Below, in pieces: positions 42,690 to 51,520 of a stretch of DNA of 51,607 nt. Position 1 is the first letter of the stretch. Every line of letters begins with the position of its first letter. Below the pieces are notes generated by a model that was given only the letters and a program-made list of their open reading frames with translations, did not search any database and had not been told where the DNA came from. A program made the position numbers and the translations under genes. The stretch is from GCA-2718845 sp913041905 (lineage in GTDB: Bacteria; Pseudomonadota; Gammaproteobacteria; GCA-002705445; GCA-002716945): contig CAJWJQ010000001.1 of NCBI GenBank assembly GCA_913041905.1, positions 1 through 51,607 of the forward strand, given 5' to 3'.

Positions 42690-44312
42690 ATGAGCAAACT
42701 TAAAAACACAGATATTTTAATAGTTGGATCAGGTCTTTCTGGGTTAAGTTTGGCGCTGATGCTTCCTGGTAGTTTAAAAATTACAATAATTACAAAAAGT
42801 AAGTTAAATGAATGCTCCACAGCTTGGGCTCAAGGTGGAATAGCGTCAGTTCTCTCTAAGAGTGATAGTTTAATTAAACATGAGAACGATACTTTAAAAA
42901 ATGGTCATCATTTAAATAACCTAGATGTAGTTAAAGAAATAATAAAAGAGGGTCCTGACTGCATTAAGTGGCTTACTGATAACGAAGTACAATTTACTAA
43001 AAAAAGGAATGAAATAAACTTAACCCTAGAGGGAGGTCATAGTGAAAGGAGAATAGCTCACATAAATGATGAAACAGGAAATATATTACATAAAGATTTA
43101 AGTAAATTAGTTAAATCAAAAAATAATATAAAAATTATAGAGGATGCTCAAATAATAGATTTGATATATGGTGAAATAAAATTTAAGAAGGTATGTCTTG
43201 GAGCATATATTTTCCAAAGAAATACAAATACTGTTCATACAATTAACTGTTCAAATCTTATTCTAGCAACGGGGGGTGCTAGTAAAATATATCAATTTAC
43301 TACAAACCCTAATACCTCAACTGGCGATGGTATAGCTGCAGCATGGAGAGCAGGATGTACTATATCTAACATGGAATTTATACAATTTCATCCTACATGC
43401 CTGTATCATCCATCAATAAAATCTTTCTTAATTTCAGAATCTATGAGAGGTGAAGGAGCAAAATTATTAACACCAAACTTAGAACAGTTTATGTCTAATT
43501 ACGATTCAAGAAAAGAATTGGCTCCTAGAGATATAGTGGCAAGAGCCATTGATAATGAAATGAAAACATATGGTTACAACCATGTTTTCTTAGATATTAG
43601 TCATAAGTCATCTAAATATATTAAAAAAAGATTTCCCACCATATACAACAAATGTTTAAGTGTGGGAATTGATATTACACAACAACCTATACCAGTGATT
43701 CCAGCATCTCATTATACTTGCGGAGGAGTTAAAACAAATATTTCAGGTGAAACAGAAATATCTAATTTGTATGTAATAGGTGAGGCATCTTGTACAGGTT
43801 TTCATGGAGCAAATAGACTTGCAAGTAACTCATTATTAGAGTGTATAGTTATGGCTAAAAAATGTTCTACATCAATTCAGAACAACTTCTTTTTAAATAA
43901 TGAAAACTTATTTACTGACCTACCCCAATGGGATGATAGTTATGTTACCGAATCAAAAGAAAATTTCATTGTAGGTCATAACTGGGATGAACTTAGAAAA
44001 ATTATGTGGAATTATGTTGGCATTGTTAGAAGTGAAAAAAATCTTCATATAGCTTTAGAAAAAATAAATTTAATTGAAAATGAAGTAACTGAATATTATC
44101 AAAAATATATAATAAGCTCTGATTTATTAGAATTGAGAAACATAATACATATATCTAAGCTTATTATACAGTCAGCTTTACTAAGAAAAGAAAGCAGAGG
44201 TCTTCACTATTCTAAAGATTACCCTAAAATGAATGATAAATTTTTGAATGATACAAATATTCTAGGCAGAAAAAATGAATATCATTTAAAATTAGTTAAG
44301 TTTAAAGTTTAA
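42690..44312 (+). CDS. nadB: L-aspartate oxidase
   Basis: NadB oxidises aspartate to iminoaspartate, the first step of NAD synthesis. From the ATG at 42690 the product is 540 aa, the same as E. coli, and begins MSKLKNTDILIVGSGLSG with the FAD Rossmann motif. HSERRIAH, TGDGIAAAWRAG and QFHPT are family signatures. The open frame extends 68 codons upstream into the rpoE region but that part is not coding. The end overlaps orn by 11 bp. Confidence 0.96.
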   Translation: MSKLKNTDILIVGSGLSGLSLALMLPGSLKITIITKSKLNECSTAWAQGGIASVLSKSDSLIKHENDTLKNGHHLNNLDVVKEIIKEGPDCIKWLTDNEVQFTKKRNEINLTLEGGHSERRIAHINDETGNILHKDLSKLVKSKNNIKIIEDAQIIDLIYGEIKFKKVCLGAYIFQRNTNTVHTINCSNLILATGGASKIYQFTTNPNTSTGDGIAAAWRAGCTISNMEFIQFHPTCLYHPSIKSFLISESMRGEGAKLLTPNLEQFMSNYDSRKELAPRDIVARAIDNEMKTYGYNHVFLDISHKSSKYIKKRFPTIYNKCLSVGIDITQQPIPVIPASHYTCGGVKTNISGETEISNLYVIGEASCTGFHGANRLASNSLLECIVMAKKCSTSIQNNFFLNNENLFTDLPQWDDSYVTESKENFIVGHNWDELRKIMWNYVGIVRSEKNLHIALEKINLIENEVTEYYQKYIISSDLLELRNIIHISKLIIQSALLRKESRGLHYSKDYPKMNDKFLNDTNILGRKNEYHLKLVKFKV

Positions 44313-44844
44313 AAATAGTTTTTCTATAGTATCTTAACTCTTCTATAGATTCTCTGATATCCCCTAAGGCACGATGTGAAGATTTCTTTTGAAAATTATC
44401 TGTATCTTCAAAAAACCATCTTTTACCTAATTCTCTAATAGATGAAACGTCAATATTTCTATAGTGGCAAAATTCTTCTAAATCAGGCATACATCTTGCT
44501 AAAAAACGACGATCTTGACATATGGTATTACCACATAATGGAGAGCTGGACTTAAATATAAATTGTTCCAAAAATTTAATAGTAGATTTTTCAGCCTGTG
44601 ACTCATTTATAGTACTCTCTTTAACTTTATCTGTTAAACCGCTCCTACTATGTTGCTTAGTATTCCAATCATCCATGTTATTAAGAACTTCATCTGGTTG
44701 GTGTATGACGTGGTTAGGACCTTCGGCAAGAATGTTTAAATTTTTATCGGTAACTATACTGGCAATTTCAATAATATAATCATTTTTAGTATCTAGACCT
44801 GTCATTTCTAAGTCTATCCATATTAAGTTACTTTTCTCTTTCAT
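44302..44844 (-). CDS. orn: Oligoribonuclease
   Basis: Orn degrades 2-5 nt RNAs (and pGpG) to mononucleotides and is essential in many gammaproteobacteria. The 180-aa DEDDh exonuclease begins MKEKSNLIWIDLEMTGLD with the first Asp/Glu pair, and has CQDRRFL and SHRALGDI with the catalytic His and Asp. I chose the ATG at 44844; an upstream ATG at 44868 would add eight unconserved residues. Together with an M48 protease and pterin dehydratase it forms a cluster known in other proteobacteria. Confidence 0.95.
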   Translation of the reverse strand: MKEKSNLIWIDLEMTGLDTKNDYIIEIASIVTDKNLNILAEGPNHVIHQPDEVLNNMDDWNTKQHSRSGLTDKVKESTINESQAEKSTIKFLEQFIFKSSSPLCGNTICQDRRFLARCMPDLEEFCHYRNIDVSSIRELGKRWFFEDTDNFQKKSSHRALGDIRESIEELRYYRKTIFKL

Positions 44845-44893
44845 TGTCTTAGAGTAATATAAATGCATATGAATGTAAATTTTACGAGGTTAT

Positions 44894-46117
44894 ATGAGTT
44901 TTATTCTTTTTTTGGTAATTATTTATAGCATATGCAAACTGACATTAGATATATATCAAATGAAATTTATCTCATCAGCTCATGTGTCAGATGGTGAAAT
45001 GAATAAATTGGGTATAGACAAAGAGTTTGTAGATAGATCAAATTGCTACAATATTGAGAAACTAAAGATATCAATGGTGTCCACAGTTATTGGCATATCA
45101 GTGATATGCTTTATTATTTTCTTAAGTGGTTTAGATGTGCTTAATTATTACTCATCAACAATTACAAATAATATATTTGATAAAGAGTTGCTCGTGATAA
45201 TTATTTTTTACCTTACGATTACATTGGTTAATCTTCCAATCAATTGCTATAAAACTTTTGTGCTTGAAGAGAGATTTGGTTTTAACAAGACTTCAAAAAA
45301 GCTATTCATTAGAGATTATATGGTTTCAACAATATTAAGCTTGCTCATCATCATATTATTGTTTAAATCATTTGAATACCTTTATCATATGTCTGCTGAT
45401 TTCTGGTGGTTCTATGTATGGCTATTATTTATTTTTGTAAATCTTTTGACCGCATATATTTTTCCAACCCTCATAGCGCCAATATTTAATAAATTTAAAA
45501 AACTTGATGACGATAAACTTACATACTCTATTAATGAACTCACAGCTAAAACAGAATTCCCAATTGAAGATTTGTATATTATGGATGGATCCAAAAGATC
45601 CTCTCACTCTAATGCATACTTCACAGGCTTATTTGGAAAAAAAAGGATTGTATTTTTTGATACGCTTCTTGATATTTTAGACAAAAATGAAATCAGGTCT
45701 GTGCTAGCTCATGAAATTGGACATTATAAAGAAAAACATATTTTAAAATCAACATTACTATTTAGTTTACTAAGCTTAATTTTTTTATTTGTTTTTTATA
45801 CTTTTCTCTCAGTTGCATTCACTAATAATATAAGTTTATACTCAACATCAACCTCATCTATTGCAATAATGTTTATACTCATATCACCTATGATATCCTT
45901 CTTTTTAATGCCTCTTTTATCTTCTTATTCACGTAAAAATGAATTTGAAGCAGATAATTATGCTAAAGTTTTTACAGATAGAAAAGATTTGGTATCATCT
46001 TTGCTTAAGCTTTACAGAGGTAATTTATCTTTAATAAAATCAAGTAAACTATATTCAATATTTTATTACAGTCACCCAAGTGTTTTTGACAGAATAAATA
46101 ATCTTGAAAAAAAATGA
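44894..46117 (+). CDS. M48 family membrane zinc metalloprotease (Ste24/CAAX protease 1-like)
   Basis: The 407-aa protein has several membrane helices (about 2-22, 62-82, 97-120, 145-160, 170-195, 283-310 and 325-350) and the zinc site HEIGH (273-277), with a downstream Glu in NEFEAD. The N-terminal peptidase_M48_N domain, with EERFGFNK, marks the Ste24 group, not HtpX. In bacteria these enzymes degrade damaged membrane or periplasmic proteins; substrates here are unknown. A good Shine-Dalgarno (GAGG) sits 7 nt before the ATG. It overlaps the next gene by 4 bp (ATGA). Confidence 0.9.
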   Translation: MSFILFLVIIYSICKLTLDIYQMKFISSAHVSDGEMNKLGIDKEFVDRSNCYNIEKLKISMVSTVIGISVICFIIFLSGLDVLNYYSSTITNNIFDKELLVIIIFYLTITLVNLPINCYKTFVLEERFGFNKTSKKLFIRDYMVSTILSLLIIILLFKSFEYLYHMSADFWWFYVWLLFIFVNLLTAYIFPTLIAPIFNKFKKLDDDKLTYSINELTAKTEFPIEDLYIMDGSKRSSHSNAYFTGLFGKKRIVFFDTLLDILDKNEIRSVLAHEIGHYKEKHILKSTLLFSLLSLIFLFVFYTFLSVAFTNNISLYSTSTSSIAIMFILISPMISFFLMPLLSSYSRKNEFEADNYAKVFTDRKDLVSSLLKLYRGNLSLIKSSKLYSIFYYSHPSVFDRINNLEKK

Positions 46118-46461
46118 CAAACCTTAAAGATTTAGAGAAACGAAAATGTGCGCCTTGTGAAGGTGGGATAGAGTCTTTAGAAAAAGATGAGGCAAAAAAG
46201 TTTTTATCGAAACTTAATAAGGATTGGAAAATTGCCGATGATTATAAAAAAATTTACAAAGAGTTTAAAACAAAAAATCATTATGAAATGATATCTATAA
46301 TTAATATGATTGCGTGGATATCTCATACTGAAGACCATCATCCAGAAATTATTTTTCATTATAATACTGCAAAAATTACTTATTATACTTATGCAATTAA
46401 TGGTTTGTCCGAAAATGATTTTATTTGTGCAGCAAAAATTGATTATTTTATTAAAATTTAA
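46114..46461 (+). CDS. phhB: Pterin-4a-carbinolamine dehydratase-like protein
   Basis: PCD dehydrates 4a-hydroxytetrahydrobiopterin. The 115-aa product has the N-terminal KCAPCEGG, the EDHHPEI motif with H75-H76, and the GLSENDFICAAKID C-terminal signature. The third active-site residue of the family, a His 17 positions after H76 in a T-H pair, is Tyr93 here (YTYAING). It may be slow or have another role. No phenylalanine hydroxylase gene is in the window. It ends 5 bp from the convergent recR. Confidence 0.9.
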   Translation: MTNLKDLEKRKCAPCEGGIESLEKDEAKKFLSKLNKDWKIADDYKKIYKEFKTKNHYEMISIINMIAWISHTEDHHPEIIFHYNTAKITYYTYAINGLSENDFICAAKIDYFIKI

Positions 46462-46466
46462 TAAAA

Positions 46467-47087
46467 TTAAAGTTCTTTCCGCTCATTAAAGGCGTGTGAT
46501 ATTGTGTCACTATCAAGGTACCCTAGCTCACCATTCAATGGTATTCCAAATGCTATTCTTGATACCTTAATATTATGTTTAAATGCAAGCTGTTGAATAT
46601 AATGTGCGGTTGCTTCACCTTCAACAGTTGTGCTAGTAGCTAAAATTAGTTCATTAATATTATTTTCTTTCAATCTTTTTTCTAAACGTATGATTCCTAT
46701 TTCACCAGGACCTCTGCCATCAAGTGGTGACAAATTACCTGTTAAAGAAAAGTAATCTCCATTATAATCAGTGCTGTTTTCTATTATGTAGATATCTGCA
46801 GGAGATTCTGTTACACAAATTTTACTCTCATCTCTTCCTGCTCCAATGCATAAATGTTTGTCAGAATTTTTTTGTAAAATAGCATCTTCGCTATCCAAGT
46901 ATATGCCGCAAACATTACAAGACGAAACATCTGTGGTTATTTTGGATAATTTATTAGATAAATTAATAGTTTTGTCTTTACTCATTCTTAATAAAATATA
47001 AGCCATTCTCTGTGCAGATTTTTTTCCAACGCCAGGTAATATAGTGAGAGCTTCTATTAAGTCATTTAAATATTTAGACTCTTTCAT
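46467..47087 (-). CDS. recR: Recombination protein RecR with altered zinc finger
   Basis: RecR joins RecO and RecF in loading RecA at gaps. The 206-aa product has the N-terminal helix-hairpin-helix (LPGVGKKSAQRMA), TOPRIM Glu (E94 in TESPADIY) and the LSPLDGRGPGEIG loop. The first zinc pair C57-C60 is kept, but the second CxxC is lost. A 7-residue longer segment carries H78 and C80 instead. The reading frame is continuous, so this is not a simple frameshift. It follows ybaB by 2 bp. Confidence 0.93.
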   Translation of the reverse strand: MKESKYLNDLIEALTILPGVGKKSAQRMAYILLRMSKDKTINLSNKLSKITTDVSSCNVCGIYLDSEDAILQKNSDKHLCIGAGRDESKICVTESPADIYIIENSTDYNGDYFSLTGNLSPLDGRGPGEIGIIRLEKRLKENNINELILATSTTVEGEATAHYIQQLAFKHNIKVSRIAFGIPLNGELGYLDSDTISHAFNERKEL

Positions 47088-47089
47088 AG

Positions 47090-47398
47090 TTAAAAAGGAA
47101 GTTTAAGATCGCCATGCATCATTCCTCCCATTTTTGTTTTAATTTCTTTATCTACCTTGTTGTGAGCATCATTTAATGCACCCAATAAACCTTTTTCTAA
47201 AACATTCATATCTATACTTGTATTTTGCAAAGAATCATTAATGTTTATACTATGCACATGATGGTTTCCTTTAACTATTACGCTAACTAAACCATCTTTA
47301 GAAGCTCCTGTGCATTCTATTTTATCAATTTCCTGCTGTATCTTTTTCATGTTTCCATACATGTCTTTTGCTTGTTTCATTTTGTCAATAAATCCCAT
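47090..47398 (-). CDS. ybaB: YbaB/EbfC family nucleoid-associated protein
   Basis: A small dimeric DNA-binding protein (102 aa) nearly always found between dnaX and recR. It has the family N-terminal helix (MGFIDKMKQAKDMYGNMKKIQQEI), the central beta-strands with GLVSVIVKGNHHVHSI, and the C-terminal MGGMMHGDLKLPF. The length is normal. Confidence 0.95.
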   Translation of the reverse strand: MGFIDKMKQAKDMYGNMKKIQQEIDKIECTGASKDGLVSVIVKGNHHVHSININDSLQNTSIDMNVLEKGLLGALNDAHNKVDKEIKTKMGGMMHGDLKLPF

Positions 47399-47411
47399 CT
47401 ATCTCTCCATT

Positions 47412-48959
47412 TTAGTCAATTATTTTTTTTATAGAATCTTTGTCAATATTAGCATCAAATATTTTCTGTATTTTATTAATATCTGGATTATCTTTTACTT
47501 TATCATAACGATTGCTAGCCTCTGACTCGCTAAGTTTTTTTTCAATGATTGTTGGTGTATCTAGATTATTATCATACTCTATAGCAATATCTGAGGTAAT
47601 AGAATAATGTTTTTGAATTATCTTAACTAGATCATCAATACATGTCTGTGGATAAATATCTTTTTTTTGCTGATTAATTTTAAGTGTATAATTATTATTA
47701 TTAACATCAAATACAGAATGATTTGCTAAATGCAAAGCTAACCCATCTAAAGGTAATTCATTAACAGTTTTATGCCAATTATTTTTTATATTAGCAACAT
47801 CATCATTAGCATCATTATTTGATTTTAAATTATTTGTCTTCTCTGTCGTAATTTTATCATTTTCAATAGAATTATTATCATTTTCTGAAAAAATAATCAT
47901 TCTTAATAAAATCATAATTAAATAATCTTTTTTATCTGCAGCATATCTAAAATCTTTTTTTGATGAAATTGCTATTTGATAAAACAGTTGTAAATCTTCT
48001 TTTGTAAATTTTTGATGTATGGATGTAAGAAAATCATAATTTAAATGTTCTTTATCTAATAAATTTTTATTTATATTTAATAAAGTTAATTTGAAGAAAG
48101 CGCTAGTTATTTGATCTAATATTATATCTAATTTTATATTATCATCGATAGATTCAATAAAAGTTACTAATGATTCAGCATCTTTATCTGCAATTGCAGT
48201 TATTACTTTATTAATTGTGTCATACCCTATATTACCTAACAACAAATTAATTTTGTCTTCGATTATATTTCCATTACAAAAGGATATACATTGTTCTGTT
48301 ATGCTCAAGCTATCCCTAATACTTCCATTTGCATTTCTTGCTATCGTCTCAAGCGCAGAAATATCATATTTTATATTTTCTTGATTTAGAATATTTTCAA
48401 GATGACTAATAATGGTTGTTTCAGAAGCTGATATTAATTTAAAATGCAAACATCTTGAAAGTATTGTATCAGGTAATTTTTCAGGCTCTGTTGTAGCTAA
48501 AAGGAATTTAACATGTGCAGGCGGTTCTTCAATCGTTTTTAATAAAGCATTAAAGCTCTTTGTAGATAACATATGTACTTCATCAATTAAATATATCTTA
48601 AATCTAGATGAGGATGGAGCATATTGTACGTTATCCATTAAATTTCTTGTATCTTCAACTTTGGTTCTTGAAGCTGCATCAATTTCAATTAAATCTAAAT
48701 GATTTGTATTATCTATTTCATTGCATGAGCTACATGTTCCACACGGTTGCTCGCTTATACCTGACTCACATAACAATGATTTGGCAAATAATCTTGCAAT
48801 AGTGGTTTTGCCCATACCTCTGGTGCCAGAAAATAAATAAGCGTTATGTAATTTATTAAGTTTTATAGAATTTATGAGAGTTTCTATAATTAAGTCTTGG
48901 CCTGTAACCTCTTTAAAAAATTTTGGCCTATATTTTAAGGCGAGAACATCGTTATTCAT
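47412..48959 (-). CDS. dnaX: DNA polymerase III subunit tau (DnaX)
   Basis: DnaX forms the clamp-loader motor. The 515-aa product starts MNNDVLALKYRPKFFKEVTGQ (ATG 48959; a TTG 9 codons upstream is less likely). It has Walker A SGTRGMGKTT, the zinc module C-x8-C-x2-C-x2-C (CESGISEQPCGTCSSC), Walker B LIDEVHML and the sensor TTEPEKLP. It is shorter than E. coli tau (643 aa). I see no A-AAA-AAG slippery heptamer in the middle, so a frameshifted gamma form is not predicted. Confidence 0.95.
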   Translation of the reverse strand: MNNDVLALKYRPKFFKEVTGQDLIIETLINSIKLNKLHNAYLFSGTRGMGKTTIARLFAKSLLCESGISEQPCGTCSSCNEIDNTNHLDLIEIDAASRTKVEDTRNLMDNVQYAPSSSRFKIYLIDEVHMLSTKSFNALLKTIEEPPAHVKFLLATTEPEKLPDTILSRCLHFKLISASETTIISHLENILNQENIKYDISALETIARNANGSIRDSLSITEQCISFCNGNIIEDKINLLLGNIGYDTINKVITAIADKDAESLVTFIESIDDNIKLDIILDQITSAFFKLTLLNINKNLLDKEHLNYDFLTSIHQKFTKEDLQLFYQIAISSKKDFRYAADKKDYLIMILLRMIIFSENDNNSIENDKITTEKTNNLKSNNDANDDVANIKNNWHKTVNELPLDGLALHLANHSVFDVNNNNYTLKINQQKKDIYPQTCIDDLVKIIQKHYSITSDIAIEYDNNLDTPTIIEKKLSESEASNRYDKVKDNPDINKIQKIFDANIDKDSIKKIID

Positions 48960-49003
48960 AAAATATTGTATCTCAAAGCTTATCAATTAACCATATTGTA
49001 TTA

Positions 49004-49675
49004 CTACACCATATGTCCTGTTTTAACAAAAATTAGCGCTCCTTCATTTTTTGTAAATGGTTTATGAGAACTCATATGAGGACTTCTAATCCAAGTTCCT
49101 TTAGGGTACATGCCATGCTCATCATAAAAAACTCCTTCAATAACAAGTATTTCCTCTCCTCCCCAGTGCTGATGTTGGGTAAATTGAGTATTTGGCTCCC
49201 ATTTAACCATAGCAACATGCTCCGATTTATATTCATGCAGAGACATAACCGATAGCCCTGGAACTAAACCAGGCAACCATGGAAAATTAGACGTATCTTT
49301 TACTACCCTAGAGACATCATTTTTCTGAAACTGTCTAAGCTTTACAAATATCATGCAACCACTTTTACTATACGGCTTATGCTTTGAGTTATGCGGATTT
49401 CTTACATATGTACCTTTAGAATAATCTCCATATTGATCTGAAAATATTCCATCTAGAACAAAAAATTCTTCGCCATTTTCATGCGCATGAGAATCAAAAG
49501 AGCTATTAGAATCAAATTTAACAATAGATGATGCTGTAGCATACTCTCCCATATTATTTCTTTCTAGATATATTCTTTTGACACCTTTGGATGGTGAATC
49601 ATGCCATAGTTCAGTATTTGTATTTAAAACTATTCGTTTAGAGTAGTCTTGGTTAATGGTTTCATTATCATTCAT
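49004..49675 (-). CDS. Double-cupin protein (ChrR-like cupin)
   Basis: The 223-aa protein has two similar cupin halves. The first (about 50-125) has SHAHENGEEFFVLDG and YSKGTYVRNPHNSKH. The second (about 150-223) has QHQHWGGEEILVIEG and YPKGTWIRSPHMSSH. Both keep the HxHxxGEE metal-binding signature, so two metal centres are expected. The ChrR-type cupin is known from anti-sigma factors of singlet-oxygen response, but the zinc-binding anti-sigma domain is absent. This is therefore probably an enzyme or metal sensor of unknown substrate. It is 5 bp from the upstream gene. Confidence 0.85.
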   Translation of the reverse strand: MNDNETINQDYSKRIVLNTNTELWHDSPSKGVKRIYLERNNMGEYATASSIVKFDSNSSFDSHAHENGEEFFVLDGIFSDQYGDYSKGTYVRNPHNSKHKPYSKSGCMIFVKLRQFQKNDVSRVVKDTSNFPWLPGLVPGLSVMSLHEYKSEHVAMVKWEPNTQFTQHQHWGGEEILVIEGVFYDEHGMYPKGTWIRSPHMSSHKPFTKNEGALIFVKTGHMV

Positions 49676-49680
49676 ATTTT

Positions 49681-50118
49681 TTACTTATAATTATCTCTAT
49701 AATTTAAGAAAACTTCTGTAACAAGATATGGGTTTTTATAATTTTCTAAAAAACCTATTTTTAAATCTTTAGCTAGAGGCATAAATGTTTCCGATACATT
49801 ATCGTTAACTACTATGCCTTTGTTGGTAATAATAATACAGAATCCTTCATATATTAGCGTTCCTTTAATAGTAAGTATAAAATTTCTTGTACTTGCATAT
49901 AATATATCTACATTGAAATCTAAAACTTTTGTCACTGAGCTCATGGTTCCGTCTTTTTCTGATAAATTCGAAAGATGTAATGATTTAAATTCTTTTTGTA
50001 AATCCCATTTTTTTAAATTTGTAGTTGATAATATACTAACTAGTGTTTTGGTAAATGGTACTAAAAACTCAATAGACTCTTGGACATAATTTTTATCTTT
50101 TTGTTTTAATTCTTCCAT
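49681..50118 (-). CDS. Unknown protein in the cupin/DUF4399 cluster
   Basis: I do not recognise this 145-aa protein. It has no signal peptide or membrane helix. The N-terminal half is polar and helical (MEELKQKDKNYVQESIEFL). The C-terminal half is rich in hydrophobic beta-like stretches (FNVDILYASTRNFILTIKGTLIYEGFCIIIT). It is packed between the DUF4399 gene (3-bp gap) and the double-cupin gene (5-bp gap), which strongly suggests co-expression and a linked function. Confidence 0.75.
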   Translation of the reverse strand: MEELKQKDKNYVQESIEFLVPFTKTLVSILSTTNLKKWDLQKEFKSLHLSNLSEKDGTMSSVTKVLDFNVDILYASTRNFILTIKGTLIYEGFCIIITNKGIVVNDNVSETFMPLAKDLKIGFLENYKNPYLVTEVFLNYRDNYK

Positions 50119-50121
50119 ATA

Positions 50122-50553
50122 CTAATCTGTAACATAAATTATTATTTTTTTAGAATAAATAGGATTTTTATGTGGTATATGTGAATAATCTCCTAACAAT
50201 AATTGTAAAGTATGCTTTCCTTTCTTTAGGTTTATTATTGCTTCTGTTTGCCCTTTTCCGAAATGCAAATGTTTTTCGTCAGATGGAATCGGTTGTTTTA
50301 AATTTGGCAAGTTATCGAGATCTATCAGAAGATGATGGTGTCCAGAAAATTCTTTGTCTATTCCTGCAGGCGACAAACTCATTCCTTGTATGCCAAATAT
50401 AATTTTTATTGGATTAGTAACATTTTTATTATTCTGAGGCTCTATTATATAAACTTTAGCATCATTAGATGATAAGGATTGAGTAAAAATATTTTTATTA
50501 GGAAAAAAGATTAATAAAAAAGATAAAATAAATAAAAATTTGTTATTGCTCAT
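50122..50553 (-). CDS. DUF4399 periplasmic protein
   Basis: The 143-aa precursor has a signal peptide (hydrophobic 6-18). The mature part has the DUF4399 hallmarks: SGHHHLLID, PIPSDEKHLHFGKGQTE and GKHTLQLLLGDYSHIPH. Many His residues (HHH, KHLHF, HIPH) line up as a likely metal site. The biochemical function of the family is unknown. It starts the tight three-gene run with the unknown protein and the cupin, and lies 62 bp downstream of the copper-chaperone gene. Confidence 0.88.
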   Translation of the reverse strand: MSNNKFLFILSFLLIFFPNKNIFTQSLSSNDAKVYIIEPQNNKNVTNPIKIIFGIQGMSLSPAGIDKEFSGHHHLLIDLDNLPNLKQPIPSDEKHLHFGKGQTEAIINLKKGKHTLQLLLGDYSHIPHKNPIYSKKIIIYVTD

Positions 50554-50615
50554 GTTAAATATTATAGCATGTAGAAATCAGTGAATTATAAATTTAATTA
50601 ATATTTTTAAAAATG

Positions 50616-51110
50616 CTAATGGTTATGGTGGTGGTCAACTTTCATATTTTCATTATTATTTCTTGGATCTACAACTATGAATTTAAGCATATATCTTCGC
50701 TCATCATCATCTTGTCCTATCATCAGAATCTCTTCACCCTCCTTTATATCTCGTCTCGGCCCTTGCAGCATCAAATGCATATTTCCTGGCTTTAATTCAA
50801 TTGTGGATTTTGCTGGAACAACCAATGTATCTGTATGTTTCATTTTAACCACACCATTATCATATTCAATATTATGTATTTGTACAGAATCGTATACAGG
50901 GGATGAAAACTGATGAAATATTATTTTTTTATTAGATAGATTCTTAAGTTTTAGATACCCAGCATTCATCATTCCTGATGGTGCAAGTGGTATATGTGCT
51001 CCAATAATTTCTAACTCTCCATGCGTATCTCTTCTATCATCTATTCCAGACATAAAAGCAAATGCTGTTTGAGTTATAAATAATAATATAACAAGTAACT
51101 TAATCTTCAT
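50616..51110 (-). CDS. PCu(A)C family periplasmic copper chaperone
   Basis: The 164-aa precursor has a signal peptide (hydrophobic 4-18). It carries the copper motif H-x10-M-x21-H-x-M exactly: H79, M90, H112, M114 (GNMHLML). Such proteins bind Cu(I) and deliver it to the CuA or CuB site of cytochrome c oxidase. The C-terminus adds a His-rich tail (VDHHHNH). Sco, the usual partner, is not in the window. Confidence 0.92.
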   Translation of the reverse strand: MKIKLLVILLFITQTAFAFMSGIDDRRDTHGELEIIGAHIPLAPSGMMNAGYLKLKNLSNKKIIFHQFSSPVYDSVQIHNIEYDNGVVKMKHTDTLVVPAKSTIELKPGNMHLMLQGPRRDIKEGEEILMIGQDDDERRYMLKFIVVDPRNNNENMKVDHHHNH

Positions 51111-51122
51111 TATAAATTATCC

Positions 51123-51147
51123 TAGCATAGCAAAATTATTTATGCTA
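51123..51147. repeat. Inverted repeat upstream of the copper-chaperone gene
   Basis: TAGCATA and TATGCTA form a perfect 7-bp stem with an 11-nt loop in the 68-bp gap between the ABM gene stop and the copper-chaperone ATG. There is no T-run after it. It could be a regulator site or a weak terminator. Confidence 0.35.
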
Positions 51148-51178
51148 CCAAGCTACCGTATTATTATATTAGAAATCT

Positions 51179-51505
51179 TTATTTGTTTGATTCAGAAATT
51201 CCTTCTAAAATATCAAAACCTTCAAATTGAGGATGTCCTAAATAAATAGTCTTATGGCTTCCAGCCCCTTTGTGTGCTTTTTTAAATTGCTCAGACTTTG
51301 TCCATGCGACAAAATCACTTTTACTATTCCAAAGTGAATGAGAAGAATAAAGTGTAAAATCTTCTAATTTTTCACCACGCAATAGATGAAACTCTATAAA
51401 CCCTGATACAGTAGACAAGTATGTTTCTCTGTTACGCCAAATATCCTCAAACTCCTTTTCTCTTCCTGAAATAATTTTGAATCGATTCATTGCAATAAAT
51501 TTCAT
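51179..51505 (-). CDS. Antibiotic biosynthesis monooxygenase (ABM) domain protein, HmoA-like
   Basis: A 108-aa dimeric alpha-beta barrel protein. The start MKFIAMNRFKIISGREKEFEDIWRNR and the middle FTLYSSHSLWNSKSDFVAWTKSEQFKKAH are typical of the ABM/IsdG-like group that includes the heme-degrading monooxygenases HmoA/HmoB. The Trp and His positions expected for heme degradation are present, but this family also includes other small-molecule oxygenases. It sits 15 bp after tRNA-Ser. Confidence 0.8.
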   Translation of the reverse strand: MKFIAMNRFKIISGREKEFEDIWRNRETYLSTVSGFIEFHLLRGEKLEDFTLYSSHSLWNSKSDFVAWTKSEQFKKAHKGAGSHKTIYLGHPQFEGFDILEGISESNK

Positions 51506-51520
51506 ATATACATACTAGCA

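Noticed and set aside
44845..44868. Eight extra residues at the start of orn
   Set aside because: The residues MHLYYSKT are outside the family; the internal ATG at 44844 starts at the conserved N-terminus.
46820..46920. Frameshift in recR at an A7 run as the cause of the lost CxxC
   Set aside because: Frame and homology are the same before and after the run, and the other frames do not restore the cysteines.
47412..48959. Programmed frameshift in dnaX to make gamma
   Set aside because: No A-AAA-AAG heptamer with a downstream hairpin was seen in the middle of the gene.
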